Positions 23,901 through 35,730 of a stretch of 64,000 nt of DNA are shown here, in pieces. Below the pieces are notes generated by a model. It was not told the DNA's origin and made no database searches. It saw nothing but the letters and a program-made list of their open reading frames with translations. The DNA is from Erythrophleum ivorense (Eukaryota; Streptophyta; Magnoliopsida; Fabales; Fabaceae): NCBI GenBank assembly GCA_026724425.1, contig JAIUCV010001125.1, positions 109,921-173,920 of the forward strand. Reading direction: 5' to 3'. The translations under genes and the position numbers were made by a program. Each line of letters opens with the position of its first letter. The first letter of the stretch is position 1.

Positions 23901-26610
23901 GTGAGTTTCTTTTCTGCCCAAGGTTTATAGTTTTTCTGTTCTAGGATATTTTTAAAATTCATAGTCCGTTTCAGTAATGTGAAAACATCTTAATGTTAAC
24001 GAGGGGCCCCGTTCTTCAGGCGTTGTATGTGATGCTAATTCCCCGTTAAAACATCGATCGAGCTCTATGGGTAGTCCTCCGAGAACTAGAGCTGTTCTAT
24101 TTATGTATTTTTCATTTTCTAATTTCTATTGATGATTTGGGAACACAGTTGTCTTCTGAGCCACGAGTATAATCACTTCTCACTAGGCATGCGTGTCGGT
24201 CAAGTTTGATTTAGAATCGGGAAAAAAATATCCCGCTTTCGACCTTTTTTATAAATTTTTGGGTTATAGGAAAGTAATGAGTTCAGTTATATCTATGTCG
24301 AGGTTAGAAAAAAAAATGAAGTGAAATCAATTCCGAGCTGGTAGATTAAAAATCATCGTCTATTAGGAGAGAAAGATACTCCTCTCGCTTTGAAATATGA
24401 GTTATTTTTAATAGATTTATATTTTTTTTAAAAAAATTAGTTATGTTTTTAAATTTTTTAAATATTATTATATTTTTTAATTTTATTCTGATAATTAATA
24501 TAGTTATTAAATGATAAATTTTTTTAGGAGAGAAAGATACTCCTCTAGCTTTGAAATATGAGTTATTTTTAATAGATTTATATTTTTTAAAAAAATTAGT
24601 TATGTTTTAAAATTTTTTAAATATTATTATATTTTTTAATTTTATTCTGATAATTAATATAGTTATTAAATGATAAATTTTTAATACAATTTTTATCATT
24701 CAATGAAAGGTATTATAAAATAATAATAATTATTATTATTGTCAAGTAATTTATATTTTAAATTAAAAATTTTTTTAAGTGATTTATATTTTTGATCAAA
24801 AAATATAAAAGTCATGTTAAAATGTTTGCAAACTATTCTCAGCCTGGAGAGACGGTGTAGCTACGGAGTTTGGATCATGGTGAAGGAATTTGAATCTTCC
24901 AAAAATAACCAGAAATAAGTGATTCAAGAGCCAAATTCAAGAAATAAATGACGTCTGCTCCTTTTTATAAGGAAAGAAAATAGTAAGGTCTACGGATTAA
25001 CTATGGGGTCTCATTGTGCCCCCCTTCCCAAAAAAAAAAACGTAAATTCTCTTTGAAAATGTCAATCCGTCATTGACGGTGTAGTTCAGAAAGAGAACTT
25101 TTGTTCACTTTTTCTGTTTTTTGTTTTCCTTTCTCACTCGGACCAGGAAAGGGGCAGACGCTCAAACACAAAAAGCACAAAATACGACAAATCACGAAAC
25201 ATAGATGGAAGGTCTTACGGCAAAGACGTAAAGATACTGTCAGGTTCAGGTTAGCTAGACCCGACCGACTGAACAACTGACGTCTTAATAAAATTAAGAA
25301 AAAAAAAATTTGGTGCAATTTTTATATTTTTTATTATCAAATTATCCAATAAAATCATGTGTATGGTTTGTAAATGTATAATTTTACAACTTAAAAAAAT
25401 TTTTTTACGTCTAGTCCAGGTAACAAGTATCAAAATCTAAATTAGGGGAAATTAGATCACCAAAAGCTTAAGAACATCAACAAGGTGTATCATAAAACCA
25501 TTGTTGTAAATTGTTTTGCTATATCCCCTCAACTTTTCAACGAATCTAGCTTTTGTCCAACCATTTTTCTCAATTATCAGTGGACCTATAGCAAGCTAAT
25601 TTAGAAAGATTCTATTTGCCTACTTAAAAAACACCACACCATTTCTATGTTTGGATCATAAAATGAACCTGTTTAAAATGCTTTTCATGTTTTGTTCATG
25701 TATTTCTTTCCTCGAGTAAACTTAACATGCGGATAAACTAGGGCAAATTACGTCTGAGGGAGGTGAAGAAATTGAGTGATCAAGCCAACTGAAAGAGATG
25801 GGATAAGAGCTCAAATCCAGAAAAAAAAACTAAGGATCAATGGCTATCATATGACATCCAACTAAGATCCTTGCACATGCCAGGACCATTTAAGAAGTGT
25901 ATTCAACCTTTAGCATTGCTCAGTTGCACTGCCAAGGAGTCTTCAATCAACAATCTATATTGGATCTTCCAAAATCTTTCCCCATTAGCCAACAGAAACA
26001 ACCAGAGAGCACTGAGTCTGATCACTTTATACCAACAGTCATGATAGCTGTAGTGCAGAGAAATAAAAACAGAAACAGTTACAGATTAAAAATTAATATC
26101 ACTTGTAGAATTACCCCAAAAAAATTACAAATTAGCGCAATAGATTCACTGATATTGACAAAAGGGATTTGAAAAGAAGAAGAAGAAGAAATCCAGAGTT
26201 GCATCAAACAATCCTCATATTTGATGTTGCAAAATGCCACAATGTGTAGAACTGAAAACTTCACTAATCAAATCATTCATGCCAATTAAACACTTAGCTA
26301 TCATATCAAACAGAGATTAAAAGAGAGAGAGAAATTCAATACACATAATACAACTGATCCAGGGTCACAGGGCTACTGCTTACTCCAACTATCCTACCAG
26401 CAAAAATCTGTGAATTCATATCAGAATGTTGCAAGGAGAAATTCTTGGGTATCATATAATGCATGTACATGTAATGGCTAGGATTCAATCTGCACATTTG
26501 GGACCAACAGGTTAGGTTGTTAAAACTAAATCCTGGCTATTGTATATACATGCATAACATAATACCCAAGAATTTATTATGTTTCAAGTCACAAGATCCT
26601 GAAAGCTGAC
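23901..26610. other. Intergenic region between eEF1A and the TMEM70-like gene
   Basis: No gene supported. It holds a mariner-type MITE with an internal duplication (24364-24800, listed separately). The segment 24840-25270 is moderately GC-rich but its frames are broken on both strands. The last ~600 bp (26000-26610) are probably partly the 3' UTR of the minus-strand TMEM70-like gene. Confidence 0.55.
24364..24800. mobile_element. Stowaway/mariner-like MITE with duplicated 5' end
   Basis: The left end TACTCCTCTCGCTTTGAAAT matches the widespread plant CTCCCTCCGTTTCAAAAT-type terminal repeat, and the right part (AGTGATTTATATTTTTGATC, about 24777-24796) is its decayed inverted counterpart. The first ~160 bp occur twice in tandem (24364-24524 and 24525-about 24680), about 97% alike, so the terminal repeat is present twice on the left. 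No coding capacity. Confidence 0.6.
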
Positions 26611-29117
26611 TCATGAGTCATGACCTACATCTTGCGGGGTCAGTCTTGCCAGAAGTTCCTTATTATGACAGTGCTCTGCATCAACAAAGTAAAACTTCCC
26701 ATTGGCCTTAAATGTGACAAAAGGCCTATTGGTTTGTGGAGGGCGAATATCGGCAAACCTAATAATCCTTGGATTATAAGTTGCCAACCAAGACATCATC
26801 TCCACCTCAAAGCTATCTGAACCAGGCTGCCACCTGAGTTTGTGAATGTAAGGGCTAACAAACCAGTGTAGGGCAGCCGTTGTAGAAGCACTGAAGAATA
26901 TAACTGTTGATGCTACTGCACCCTTTAGGATGACATTCATATCAGGGGATGTCATGAAAGTTATCACAGGGCCCAGAGATACCGAGAGGCAGCAAGTTGA
27001 GAGAGAGAGAAGCTTAACTTTCTTGATGGTGGATGAGATAGGACCATGATAAACAACTCCAGTTTTCTCGTCGCCTTCCCCATATTCAGATTGTCCTTCT
27101 CTATGAGGTCCAATGCTGATCTTGTTGTCTTCCTCTGTAGTAGTGCCTTGAGATGCCCACCTCTTTTGGGCAGCAGCAAGCAGGGAGGAAGATTTGGACG
27201 TAGGATTAGCACCAATTGGGCATCCACATGTCCAGGACCTAGTACAATGATAGCCTGAAGCATGGCAACAAACATACAGATAAATTAAAAGAAATCAATA
27301 ACAATGTTGTTTACAATGAAAACAGACCTATACAAAACCCAAAGGGGTTAGTTCAGTTGGTAAGAGGAGATAATAGTTAAAGACATTTCAAGGCACTGAA
27401 TTAAAAAGGAGCTGCACATTAACACAGGAACAAGCAAATTGTTAAGTTAGATTAAAACTTTTCCGAACATATAATACATAATAAAAGGTGTATATAACTA
27501 TATATTTCATGTGGCAACATTTTATGTGAGTAGCCATTAAATCCAAAAAATGTAATTAAAAAAAATAGTTTCAAATAGGGAATAAGCAACTGAGAACTGC
27601 TTGTGCGTGATGGTACTCTACCATTTTATGTTTTAAAAAAATAAAATGGGACAAATAAACTTGAGACAGAAGTCTGCCATGTTACAAGCATCTGACATAA
27701 AGAATTTAGTAGTAAAGGAGAAAGATAAGATTCCTCAGCTTTGATGGCTAAAAAAGTCAAGTATATGTTTTAACTTTTAAGCATTGGTGCACATCAAATA
27801 TTCACATTGGAATGCATAAAGAACAAGTATGTCTAGATATTGACTGCTAACTTCATGTTAAGAATGATTACAAATTACACCTTCCAGTGCAATAGCTTGA
27901 TCAACTGCACAGAGTTTTAGATGAATCAGCTGAAGTAGGAGCTTATAGTTCAGAAGATAAACTGCTGATGTAATGTAACTTAGCTCCTACTGGTGCACGT
28001 CAAGAATCCTTTAATCTGATAACATCTAGTCTCACTTCCCTTTGGTTCTTCAGAGTCAAAGCCCTTCAACCAATAATGTGATTTTGTAATTCATCTTTCC
28101 TTCTATCACAGGCCTCATGGCCTAAGCTTCCATTATGTAACATAATTTTTGTACGAAGAAACTAAGGTTAAGCATAGTTAGGAGTCCCTGAACTAATATA
28201 CAAATTCTGCAATTGCATCCGCTTGGCTATCAGTAGAGGATGGATTAGTCAATCACAGTCATGCACCATAATAATAATCATAGTAATAAAAAGAAATTCT
28301 AAAATATTTCCCATTGGAGGCGAATTTAGAAAATCCCCATCTCTTAGCAGCAGAAGGGATATACATCAAATCAACACTATCCATGGATGAAAGGGTGATG
28401 GCAACTGAAACCATAAATCTCTAGCCACCTGCCATTATGCTTGCTGTAACATTAGCATAAACCCTGTCATATTAAACGATCTGCTGGTTAAACAATAATT
28501 TACAGACACCAATTGTAAACCATCTTTCATTATCCAATGCCAGAGTTTATACAAATTCATGAGAAATCTGTTGCTCCCATAGTTAAAAGAGAAAGCAGCA
28601 AGTGTCCTGTTCTGGTTCCCAAACATTTGTGTTGTCATCAAATTTATGTTGATAAAAAACTCCTCTCGTATGTTTGTATTCTTTGTCTTGCCAAATATTC
28701 AAAGGACAACGTTCCGAAGCTCATTGCCCCTTTTTTTCCTGAGCCCCAAAGAATTTGAATCTTGACCTTGAAATTTGAATGCTAACTAGCAAGTGCCTCT
28801 ACCCCATTCTATATTAATATCATAGAAAAAGAGAACCACAAAGAGCTACTGCAAGGTCCTTCTAGGAGTAATGTAAAGTTCAAAACTTTTTGGTATGAGC
28901 AAATCAGATAGACTTCAACAGTTTAAGAACTAAGCATAAGCAGTTTCCAATCTCAGGGAGATGAACGATTGAATGCATATTGGAAAATTCAAAACGAGCA
29001 GTCAGAAAGAGGCATAAAGAAGAAGAAGGATAAACGAAGAAAACCTGGGGGGAGGTTTCTGGAAGAGGGGTGTCTGGTCTGTGATCGCACAAAATTGAGG
29101 AGAGCCACTCTTGCCAT
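26611..29117 (-). CDS. Mitochondrial TMEM70/TMEM186-like membrane protein, 238 aa
   Basis: Two exons on the minus strand: 29117-29045 (ATG through phase-1 donor CAG/GTTTTC) and 27254-26611 (acceptor TTCAG, stop TGA), separated by a 1.79-kb intron. Exon 1 encodes a basic, Ser/Arg-rich presequence (MARVALLNFVRSQTRHPSSR) typical of mitochondrial import. Exon 2 gives a polar linker, then VVYHGPISSTIKKVKLLSLS (about residues 100-119), two hydrophobic spans (about 117-132 and 139-159), and a matrix-type domain with SPYIHKL, NRPFVTFKANGKFYFV. This layout matches TMEM70/TMEM186 relatives, which assist respiratory-complex or ATP-synthase assembly in animals; the plant role is inferred. The phase match (1+2) and the full-length frame of 717 nt support the join. 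A non-ATG frame at 29193-29002 is a shadow of exon 1. Expression data could reveal extra exons in the intron. Confidence 0.75.
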
Positions 29118-29236
29118 TATTCCCCAACGCAGAGGCTTGTCTCCTCCTTTGTGAGACTAACGTGAGAGAAGCGAGGGGTTTCGTTCTTTCCAATCAAATA
29201 GCCAAAGAGCTGAAACCGATACCTCTCTAGCACAAA

Positions 29237-29397
29237 GGGCATTTGGTCTGGTGTATGATTCTCACTTAAGGTGCGAGAGGTCCCGAGTTCCATTCTCTGA
29301 ATGCCCCTCCTCTTTGTGCCCCCCGCTTGGGCTGGGAGGCACGAGAGGGCTTTGGAGTTACATCCATAGTAAAAGATCTATGTACATGTTATTTAGC
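29237..29397 (+). mobile_element. tRNA-Pro-derived SINE, copy 1
   Basis: 29237-29307 resembles tRNA-Pro: GGGCATTTGGTCTGG start, B-box-like GGTCCCGAGTTCCATTC, and a closing GAATGCCCC pairing with the 5' end. The anticodon-loop position reads AAG rather than a proline anticodon and the D-arm lacks a base, so it is not a functional tRNA gene. The body continues with a GGGAGGCACGAGAGGGCTTT block and GTTACATCCA...TGTACATGTTATTTA, shared with the copy at 30065-30234. The shared non-tRNA tail makes this a SINE rather than a lone tRNA pseudogene. It lies just upstream of the TMEM70-like start. Confidence 0.7.
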
Positions 29398-29429
29398 CAA
29401 TTGATACTGTGGTAGATATAATTTATTAA

Positions 29430-29607
29430 CGGTATATTTGGTACGTAAAAAAAAAATGATTTTATAAATAAAAATGTTTATAATATTTTTATTTTTAATG
29501 ATTAAATAAAAATTGATAAATAATATTAAATAATAATTATATGGGCAAAAATAAAATTTCACTAAACTTTTTATTTCTTTTTCTTTTTTTTTTGGCAAAC
29601 CAAACAA
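29430..29607. mobile_element. Small AT-rich MITE-like element
   Basis: The left end TATATTTGGTACGTAAAAAA and the reverse complement of the right end (TTGTTTGGTTTGCCAAAAAA) form an imperfect terminal inverted repeat. The interior (TTAATGATTAAATAAAAATTG, AATAATTATATGGGCAAAA) resembles 17739-17900, so a dispersed family is likely. No clear target duplication. Confidence 0.4.
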
Positions 29608-29849
29608 GTCGAAATAGTAATGTTGATATCTTCTCTTTTTATTTTATTAGTCTGGATGATTGTACAAGCTATTAATCACTATATTTCGATATTTTGAATT
29701 ATCTATTAATAATTGTGGTTAACTTGACATTTATTGATAGTTTTTTTTTGTTTCATTTTAGATTTTTCTATTATTAGGTAACCATCCTTAGATAATTAGG
29801 TTTGAATGCATCTATCCCCTTAAGTTATTTAATTTTCCTTTTTTTGCAT

Positions 29850-30064
29850 TGTGCTTCATGGGTGTTTTTCCTCATGGTTGCAATCCATCTTCAACATCAT
29901 CCTTCTACACAACTTGATAGCTTCAAACCATTAACAGTAGCCCCTTGCTTTCACAATCATGTGTTGTTTGGAAAGGGCATAACTTGCTAGCACGTAGATC
30001 ATCGGGAGTTAGGGCACGCATTACTCAAAACCTGACTTACATAATCCATTTACCTTGAACTAGG
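29850..30064 (+). repeat. Direct repeat block, copy A
   Basis: About 215 bp similar to 30468-30684 (copy B). Landmarks shared in order: TGCTTCATGGGTGTT, TTGATAGCT.CAAACCATT, AATAGCCCCTT-like, TTGGAAAGGGCAT, CTTGCT, AGTTAGGGCAC, CTCAAAACCT. Both carry short open frames (GASWVFF/CASWVFF..., LFGKG/LLGKG) but with differences that do not look protein-conserving. Copy A stops where SINE copy 2 begins. Confidence 0.6.
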
Positions 30065-30234
30065 AATTGTCCCTTTAGTGGTATGATTCTTGCTTCTGGT
30101 GCAAAAGGTCTCAAGTTCAATTCTCGAAATGCCCCTCTTTTCTATGCTCCCCGCCCCGTACAAGGAGGCATAAGAGACTTTTAATTTTTGTAAGTTACAT
30201 CCACAAATGCATATGCATGTACTTGTTATTTACA
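30065..30234 (+). mobile_element. tRNA-Pro-derived SINE, copy 2
   Basis: Begins near 30065 with AATTGTCCCTTTAGTGGTAT, has the B-box-like GGTCTCAAGTTCAATTC and closes GAAATGCCCC, then the same body as copy 1: CTCCCCGCCCC, GGAGGCATAAGAGACTTT, GTTACATCCA and TGTACTTGTTATTTA. It has diverged more from tRNA-Pro in its first ten bases. It abuts the end of direct-repeat copy A. Confidence 0.65.
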
Positions 30235-30467
30235 GCTTGTTCCATTAATAGAATTGTTGAGGATGGAATTGGAAATGGAATACCTAAGTGAAATGAATCA
30301 CTTTAAGTGTGCTTGGTTTGACATTGAAAGGAGTAGGAATACATTCACCTTTGCATGTTTAGTTGGCAAAAAAACACGTTGACCCTTGACCAAAAAGAAA
30401 ACAATTAGGTGTGAGAAAAAAAAAAGCTTTTGGCTTCTCTTTTTGCGAAAGATACACCACACAAGGG

Positions 30468-30684
30468 TGCTTCATGGGTGTTCTTCCTCATTGTTATAGT
30501 CTATCTTTGGCATCATCTTTCACCCGCACACTTTGATAGCTCCAAACCATTGACAATAGCCCCTTACTTCTGCTATTGTATGTTGCTTGGAAAGGGCATG
30601 GCTTGCTGGTGCGTACATCATTGCGAGTTAGGGCACAAATTGCTCAAAACCTAAATCACACAATCCACTCACCTCGAACCAAGA
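30468..30684 (+). repeat. Direct repeat block, copy B
   Basis: Second copy of the 29850-30064 block, roughly three-quarters identical by eye. Here the sequence runs on into CCTCTTAGG without a SINE. Confidence 0.6.
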
Positions 30685-31264
30685 ATGATCCTCTTAGGTT
30701 TGCATAACTTATTGGTATTATCACCATTTTGTTGAAATAGAGGTAACTGAAACTATTTTTTTTCCACCAATTTGGTTCTGGACATTTTTATTTGTTTTGA
30801 AACTTGGCTTATTCTTACGTAAATTGGGCTCTTCAATCAATATGCATTTGAAACCTATTTGTTTATTAGTGTTTTTAAGTTGTGATGTGAATAGAGATTT
30901 AGTGCTTCAAAGCTTTTTTACCCTATCACACATGTTGAGTTTTTCATCTCCTTGCCTTTCAAGCTTTAATTTTCTAAGAGACATTAAATTGATTTAATTT
31001 ACTTTAATACATTAAAAGGCATTATTCTTCTCAATAGATTACTTTGTAAGCTAAAGTTGTAATTTGCATCTATGAGGTAATGGCCACTAAATTGGTTATA
31101 AGAACAAAAACAAATAAAAAACTTGGTTAATCATGCTATAAGTTGAGATGGAAACTCATCAATGTAATTCTAGCTTCCACTTTTGTTCCCTTAGTGACTA
31201 ATTCATTGGCTTATTTCATTATTATAGTGAAAATTTAATTCTCACTCTCACTCTGCTAAGGATA

Positions 31265-31371
31265 CATTAACAGTAACCAAAAGTATTTGTTTAATTATGA
31301 ATTCTATCCTTTACTTGCACATGTTGGTGTCCAAATTTAATACCTACGTCTATAAATATGGCAATATAGAG
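31265..31371 (+). repeat. ~105-bp direct repeat flanking a 4.5-kb segment, left copy
   Basis: Matches 35840-35943. The shared core includes TTAATTATGAATTCTAT, ACTTGCACATGTTGGTGTCC and ATATGGCAATATAGAGTAA. Identity by eye about 90%. Confidence 0.75.
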
Positions 31372-32129
31372 TAACCTATGTCACACTCGAAAATGCAATC
31401 GCGTGGCGCCTTTAAAAAGAAAAGCAAAACATTTTGAAAGGAATTTTGATCTTCAAATTTCGAAAATCAAAAAATGAAATAAATTCAAAAACTGAAATCA
31501 AAATGTTAAAAGTAAGTAGGAGTTGCCACCAAAATTTTAATTTTTGAAAAGACAAAACTTTGAAAAAATTTTTTTATAAAAAAAATGATTTACGAACCAG
31601 ATTTAAATTCAGGAATCAATTTGTTAGTAGGGAAGGTGTTAGGCACCCCACTACACCCGTTACTAAGAACGGTTACCCTAAGTTAGTTGTGTAAAATCAA
31701 TATGACTTCTATTCTATTTTTAATTCTCCTAACAAATCATATGCAAGATAAGAAAGAAAGAGATTAATGCAATTAAATTAAAGATAAAAAAGAAGAAGTT
31801 AAAGAAATAAAATTAAAAACAAAATGAAAGAAAAGAAATCAAGGAAATAAAATCAAAAGAAAATGTTTATTTACAAGGGCGGACTTGACTTAGGATGAAA
31901 GCTTAAGGCCTACGTACTCTACAATAGGGATCAAAATTCAAGTAGTTCGAATGAAAATTGTATTTTGGTAGATTTTTTGTTTTTGTTGTTTTATTGTTTT
32001 TGTTTGCTTTTTAATTTTTCATTTTTTTAAAGAGAAAGAGAATAAAAATTATTTAGACTTTTGCAAACAAAACGAATTTGAGATTGGTTGATATGTTTTT
32101 ATTTGTAAAAGGCATGATTAATTTTACTC

Positions 32130-33115
32130 TCCCCTCTTCTTTTCTCTCTTTTTTTGTTTTCTTTGTTTTGTTTTGTTTCTGTTTTATTTTTTTGTTTTTG
32201 CTTTTATCCCTTTTCTTTGTTTTTTTTTTTTGTTTTTGTCTTTGTCTTTGTCTTTATTTTGTTTTGTCTTTTCATTTTTTGTTTTTGTTTTTATTTTTTA
32301 TTTTTGTTTTTGTTTTTATCTCTTTTCTTTGTTTTTTTTGTTTTATTTTTGTCTTTGTTTTTGTTTTGTCTTGTCTTTTAATTTTTTTTGTTTTTGTTTT
32401 TGTTTTTTCATTTTTAAAAAATTTTTTATGACATTAAAAAGGATTTCTTTATTTTCTTTAATGTTTATCTGGTTCTATCTTGATTTTTTATTTTTTATTT
32501 TTATTTTTTTTTTGTTTTGACTTTTGTCTTTTTATAGTTGATTTTTTCTTCTTTTTTCTTACTTTTTTTTGGATGAAATTAGATTTGATTTTTGTTCTTG
32601 ATTTTTTATTTCTTTTGTCTTGACTTTCGATTTTTGTTTCACTTTTCTCCTTTTTTTCTGTTGTTTTTTGTTTTGTTCTTTTTTTTTTTTGCTTTAATTT
32701 TTGATTGATTTTGTGTTATTGATCGTTTTTATTTTATTGATATATAATATCTATATATATATTTCAATACTTTGTTTTGTTATTATTTTTTTGTTTTCTT
32801 TTTGTTTTTTTGATTTTTTAATTTTGAAACACCTCTTTTTTTTAAATTTTTGTAAAGCATATATTAATTTCTAATTTTATTGAATGAAAGTTGGAGAAAA
32901 ACTCTAAAATTTACAGAAGGAATTTAATTAATTTTTGCTTATCATTTTTTGTGTTTTCATTTTTCTTTTTCTATGTCTTTTTTTGTTTTTATGAAATATA
33001 TTTTTATTAAAAGATTTTGAAAAAAGTTCATAAGACTCAAAAAATTCAATTCTTACTTACTTTTTATGTTTTTCTTTGTTTGGTTTTGTCTTTTTTGTTC
33101 TTTTTTTTTTTTTTG
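32130..33115 (+). repeat. T-rich (TTTTTG)n-type low-complexity tract
   Basis: Nearly 1 kb of poly-T interrupted by single G or C, mostly TTTTTG, TTTGTC and TTTTATC units. The strand asymmetry is extreme. The Phe/Leu/Cys-rich open frames (32078-32520) are products of this composition and are not genes. Confidence 0.9.
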
Positions 33116-33499
33116 AAAATCTTTCTTTAAAGAAAAACAATTTGACTTTGACAATTGAAACCCAAAATTCATTAAAATATAAATTTGTGATCCAAATAGG
33201 TACTAAAGAGGCTTTGTTGCCACACATGACCTATATGTTTATTCTTATGTGCCTGAGGGGACAAAGAATCCCACACAACTATTCAAAAAGAAAAAGAAAA
33301 AGAAAAAGAAATATATTTTAAAAAAATAACAGTATTTGCAAGTACAATATATTTGTGTTAGTATGCGTTCTTGTGGTCAATCAAACCAACATCATAATTT
33401 CAGACAATATTTACAAAAATGATAAAAATAGAAATATGGAAGGATTAAACCATAGTCAATTGTTTGTCTTTGAGTTCCTTCATTTTCTTAATGCCCTCC

Positions 33500-35480
33500 T
33501 TGATAACCCATAGGATACTCTTCCAATCATTTCCTCAAACAACTTGCTACTCTCTTGTTTTCATCAGATCATGAGCCTTTAGGTCATGGACTTCGCACAG
33601 AGCAAATGAAATGCACATTAATTTCCATGACCACCAAAAAAAGAAGAAAAAAATATTATAAATCATTAAACAACAGATGCCAAAAAACAGTAAACCTCCA
33701 TCATTTCACGCATATTTCAAACTTAAGATTTCTATAGAATTGTGAAAACAAAAAACCCATTATCATGTGATAAAACGAGCTGCGCGATCATGTAACCATC
33801 CATTAGACAAAATCAGAGGCAACTAAAATCCCGACAAAAAAAAACAAAACACACACACAACAGGAGGCTATACAATTTCTATATCAGATATGTCTTTAGA
33901 AAAAAAAATAGAACCACGATTCATCAAATATATTGACTTTCGACCTGATCACTTCAATTTGTCAGAGTAGAGACTATAGACTCCTATAAAATCCAAAAAC
34001 TCCGAAACAACCCCCTTTCATGGCTTAAATCAAAGACCCTAAACCTATTTCAAATCACTCGATTAATCCAAAGGCACTAACAACTTCAATCAATCTGGGT
34101 AAGTGCCATTTATTCCCATTAGATAATCCTTACACAACATGTCAATCTCCACTATTAGAGACTGAAGGAAAGTTTAGATTCAGTAAAGTGGTATTTAAAT
34201 TTTAGAATCAGAGTGAACCAAAGAAGAATAATCCATGACACGCTAGAACCAACCAAAAGAACTCACATCAGGCTTAGATTTCGCATCGAATACAAGAATA
34301 CGTCAAATTCCAAAGATAAAAGGATAGGGAAATGCAAAAAAAAATCTCAAATTAGAAATCATAGTAAAAAAAAAACTTTGATGTAAATTTGACGAGGAAA
34401 GTGGTAGAGAATAAGGAAAATAGAATACTGGACCTTACCCTAACCCATCTAGCAGTGCCAAAATTAGAGAGCAATATAGATCAAAAGTTGAGAGACTTGC
34501 ACAGTATAAACTCAAACAATTTTGAATCCTAAATTTCTTATCCTATATCACTAATAGGGGAGATGGCATTCAAAATACAATCCAACCAAACGAAATATGG
34601 TAAAGGCCAGAAATCAAAGTACAACAATCCCAAACAAGTAAGAGCCATGCAACAAAATTTATTCAACTTCTATTGGAAGTTGTGGCAAGGAAATGAATAA
34701 TGAATATAAATAGAAAATCAAACACAAACTCAATGAGCAGGAAGCACATAAATTGGATTTCCATCAGAGGTATATCCACCCAAATACAAAACTAAGTTGA
34801 AACATAAACAAGATATATGAATTATGAATAGAAACAGGAACCTGTATTTCATACCTTTACCCTTTTCAGTATCTTTCTCCACTCAGCTCCCGTGCTCTGT
34901 CTCTTTCCTTCTCAATTCTGTTATCGTGCTTCATTGTTGTTGCCCTTCCCTAACTGAAACTAGAAACTTCTCCCTTGGGTCCTTCGTTTGCTATTCCTCA
35001 TGACTCTCATTGGATCTTTTTCTTTGCTTTGCCGAATGTCATGCCAGGAAGCCCTCCGTCTTCTTTTTTCTCTCAAATCCTTTCTTCCCCTTTTGTTGTT
35101 TCCTTCTCCGTTCTCTTTCGCCTCCTCCTTTGCTTTGATGCGTCTGTCGTCCTCTTTGCATCTGGGCCCTTGCTTTGTGTGTGTGTGAGTGAGTGGTCCC
35201 CTAACATCTTGCTTTTGCCAATATTGCGTGCTTGAGTGCATCCTTCAGAAGAGTGCAAGGGAGAAAAGAAACGAGTAGGGTTTTTTTAAGAGATACGGGT
35301 TTGAGTGTGGGCTTGGGTTGTTGGACTGAAAAGGGGCAACAAATTTCAGATAAAAAGCCTATACTCTCTCCTTTTTTTTTTGGTCCCTTTTTTTTTAATT
35401 ATTATGTTTTGAGTAGGTAGGCTTCAGGACTTGGGCTGTTCTTGGGTAGGTTGAAGGCCTGGCTTTAGAATTTGGGTCAC
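33500..35480. other. Unassigned GC-richer segment
   Basis: More balanced in composition than its surroundings, with opposed open frames at 34960-35241 (minus) and 34975-35235 (plus). Neither resembles a family I know, and a low-complexity pyrimidine-rich strand explains their length. It probably belongs to the retroelement-like segment. No gene is claimed. Confidence 0.4.
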
Positions 35481-35691
35481 ATATTCTCTTCTTCTTCTTC
35501 TTTTTAGATTGCAGCAGTTTAGACCCCCTTTTTTTTTTTTGGAGATTTTAAGGATGTTGGGTTTTTCCCTTAGATTTTCTCTTTAGGTTTGGGTTCAATG
35601 AGCTCTTGAAAATAAATACCATTTTTTTTATACTCCTTTTTTTTGTAAAAATTGGTTTCATTTTTTTTTTGGCATTATCCTTTTTTTTCTT

Positions 35692-35730
<39 letters not shown>

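Noticed and set aside
29002..29193. Minus-strand 63-aa frame starting with TTG
   Set aside because: No ATG; the overlapping frame from ATG at 29117 gives a presequence and joins exon 2 in phase.
29237..29307. Functional tRNA-Pro gene
   Set aside because: Anticodon position reads AAG, D-arm is short, and the body after the tRNA part is shared with a second copy, so it is a SINE.
29802..30654. Two related small proteins (ASWVFFL...)
   Set aside because: They lie in a direct repeat; frames are short, start positions differ and no family is known.
32078..32520. Phe/Leu/Cys-rich frames of 75-117 aa
   Set aside because: Products of the T-rich low-complexity tract; look like membrane proteins only by composition.
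34960..35241. Overlapping frames on both strands
   Set aside because: Pyrimidine-rich strand yields open frames on both strands; no motif or splice context.
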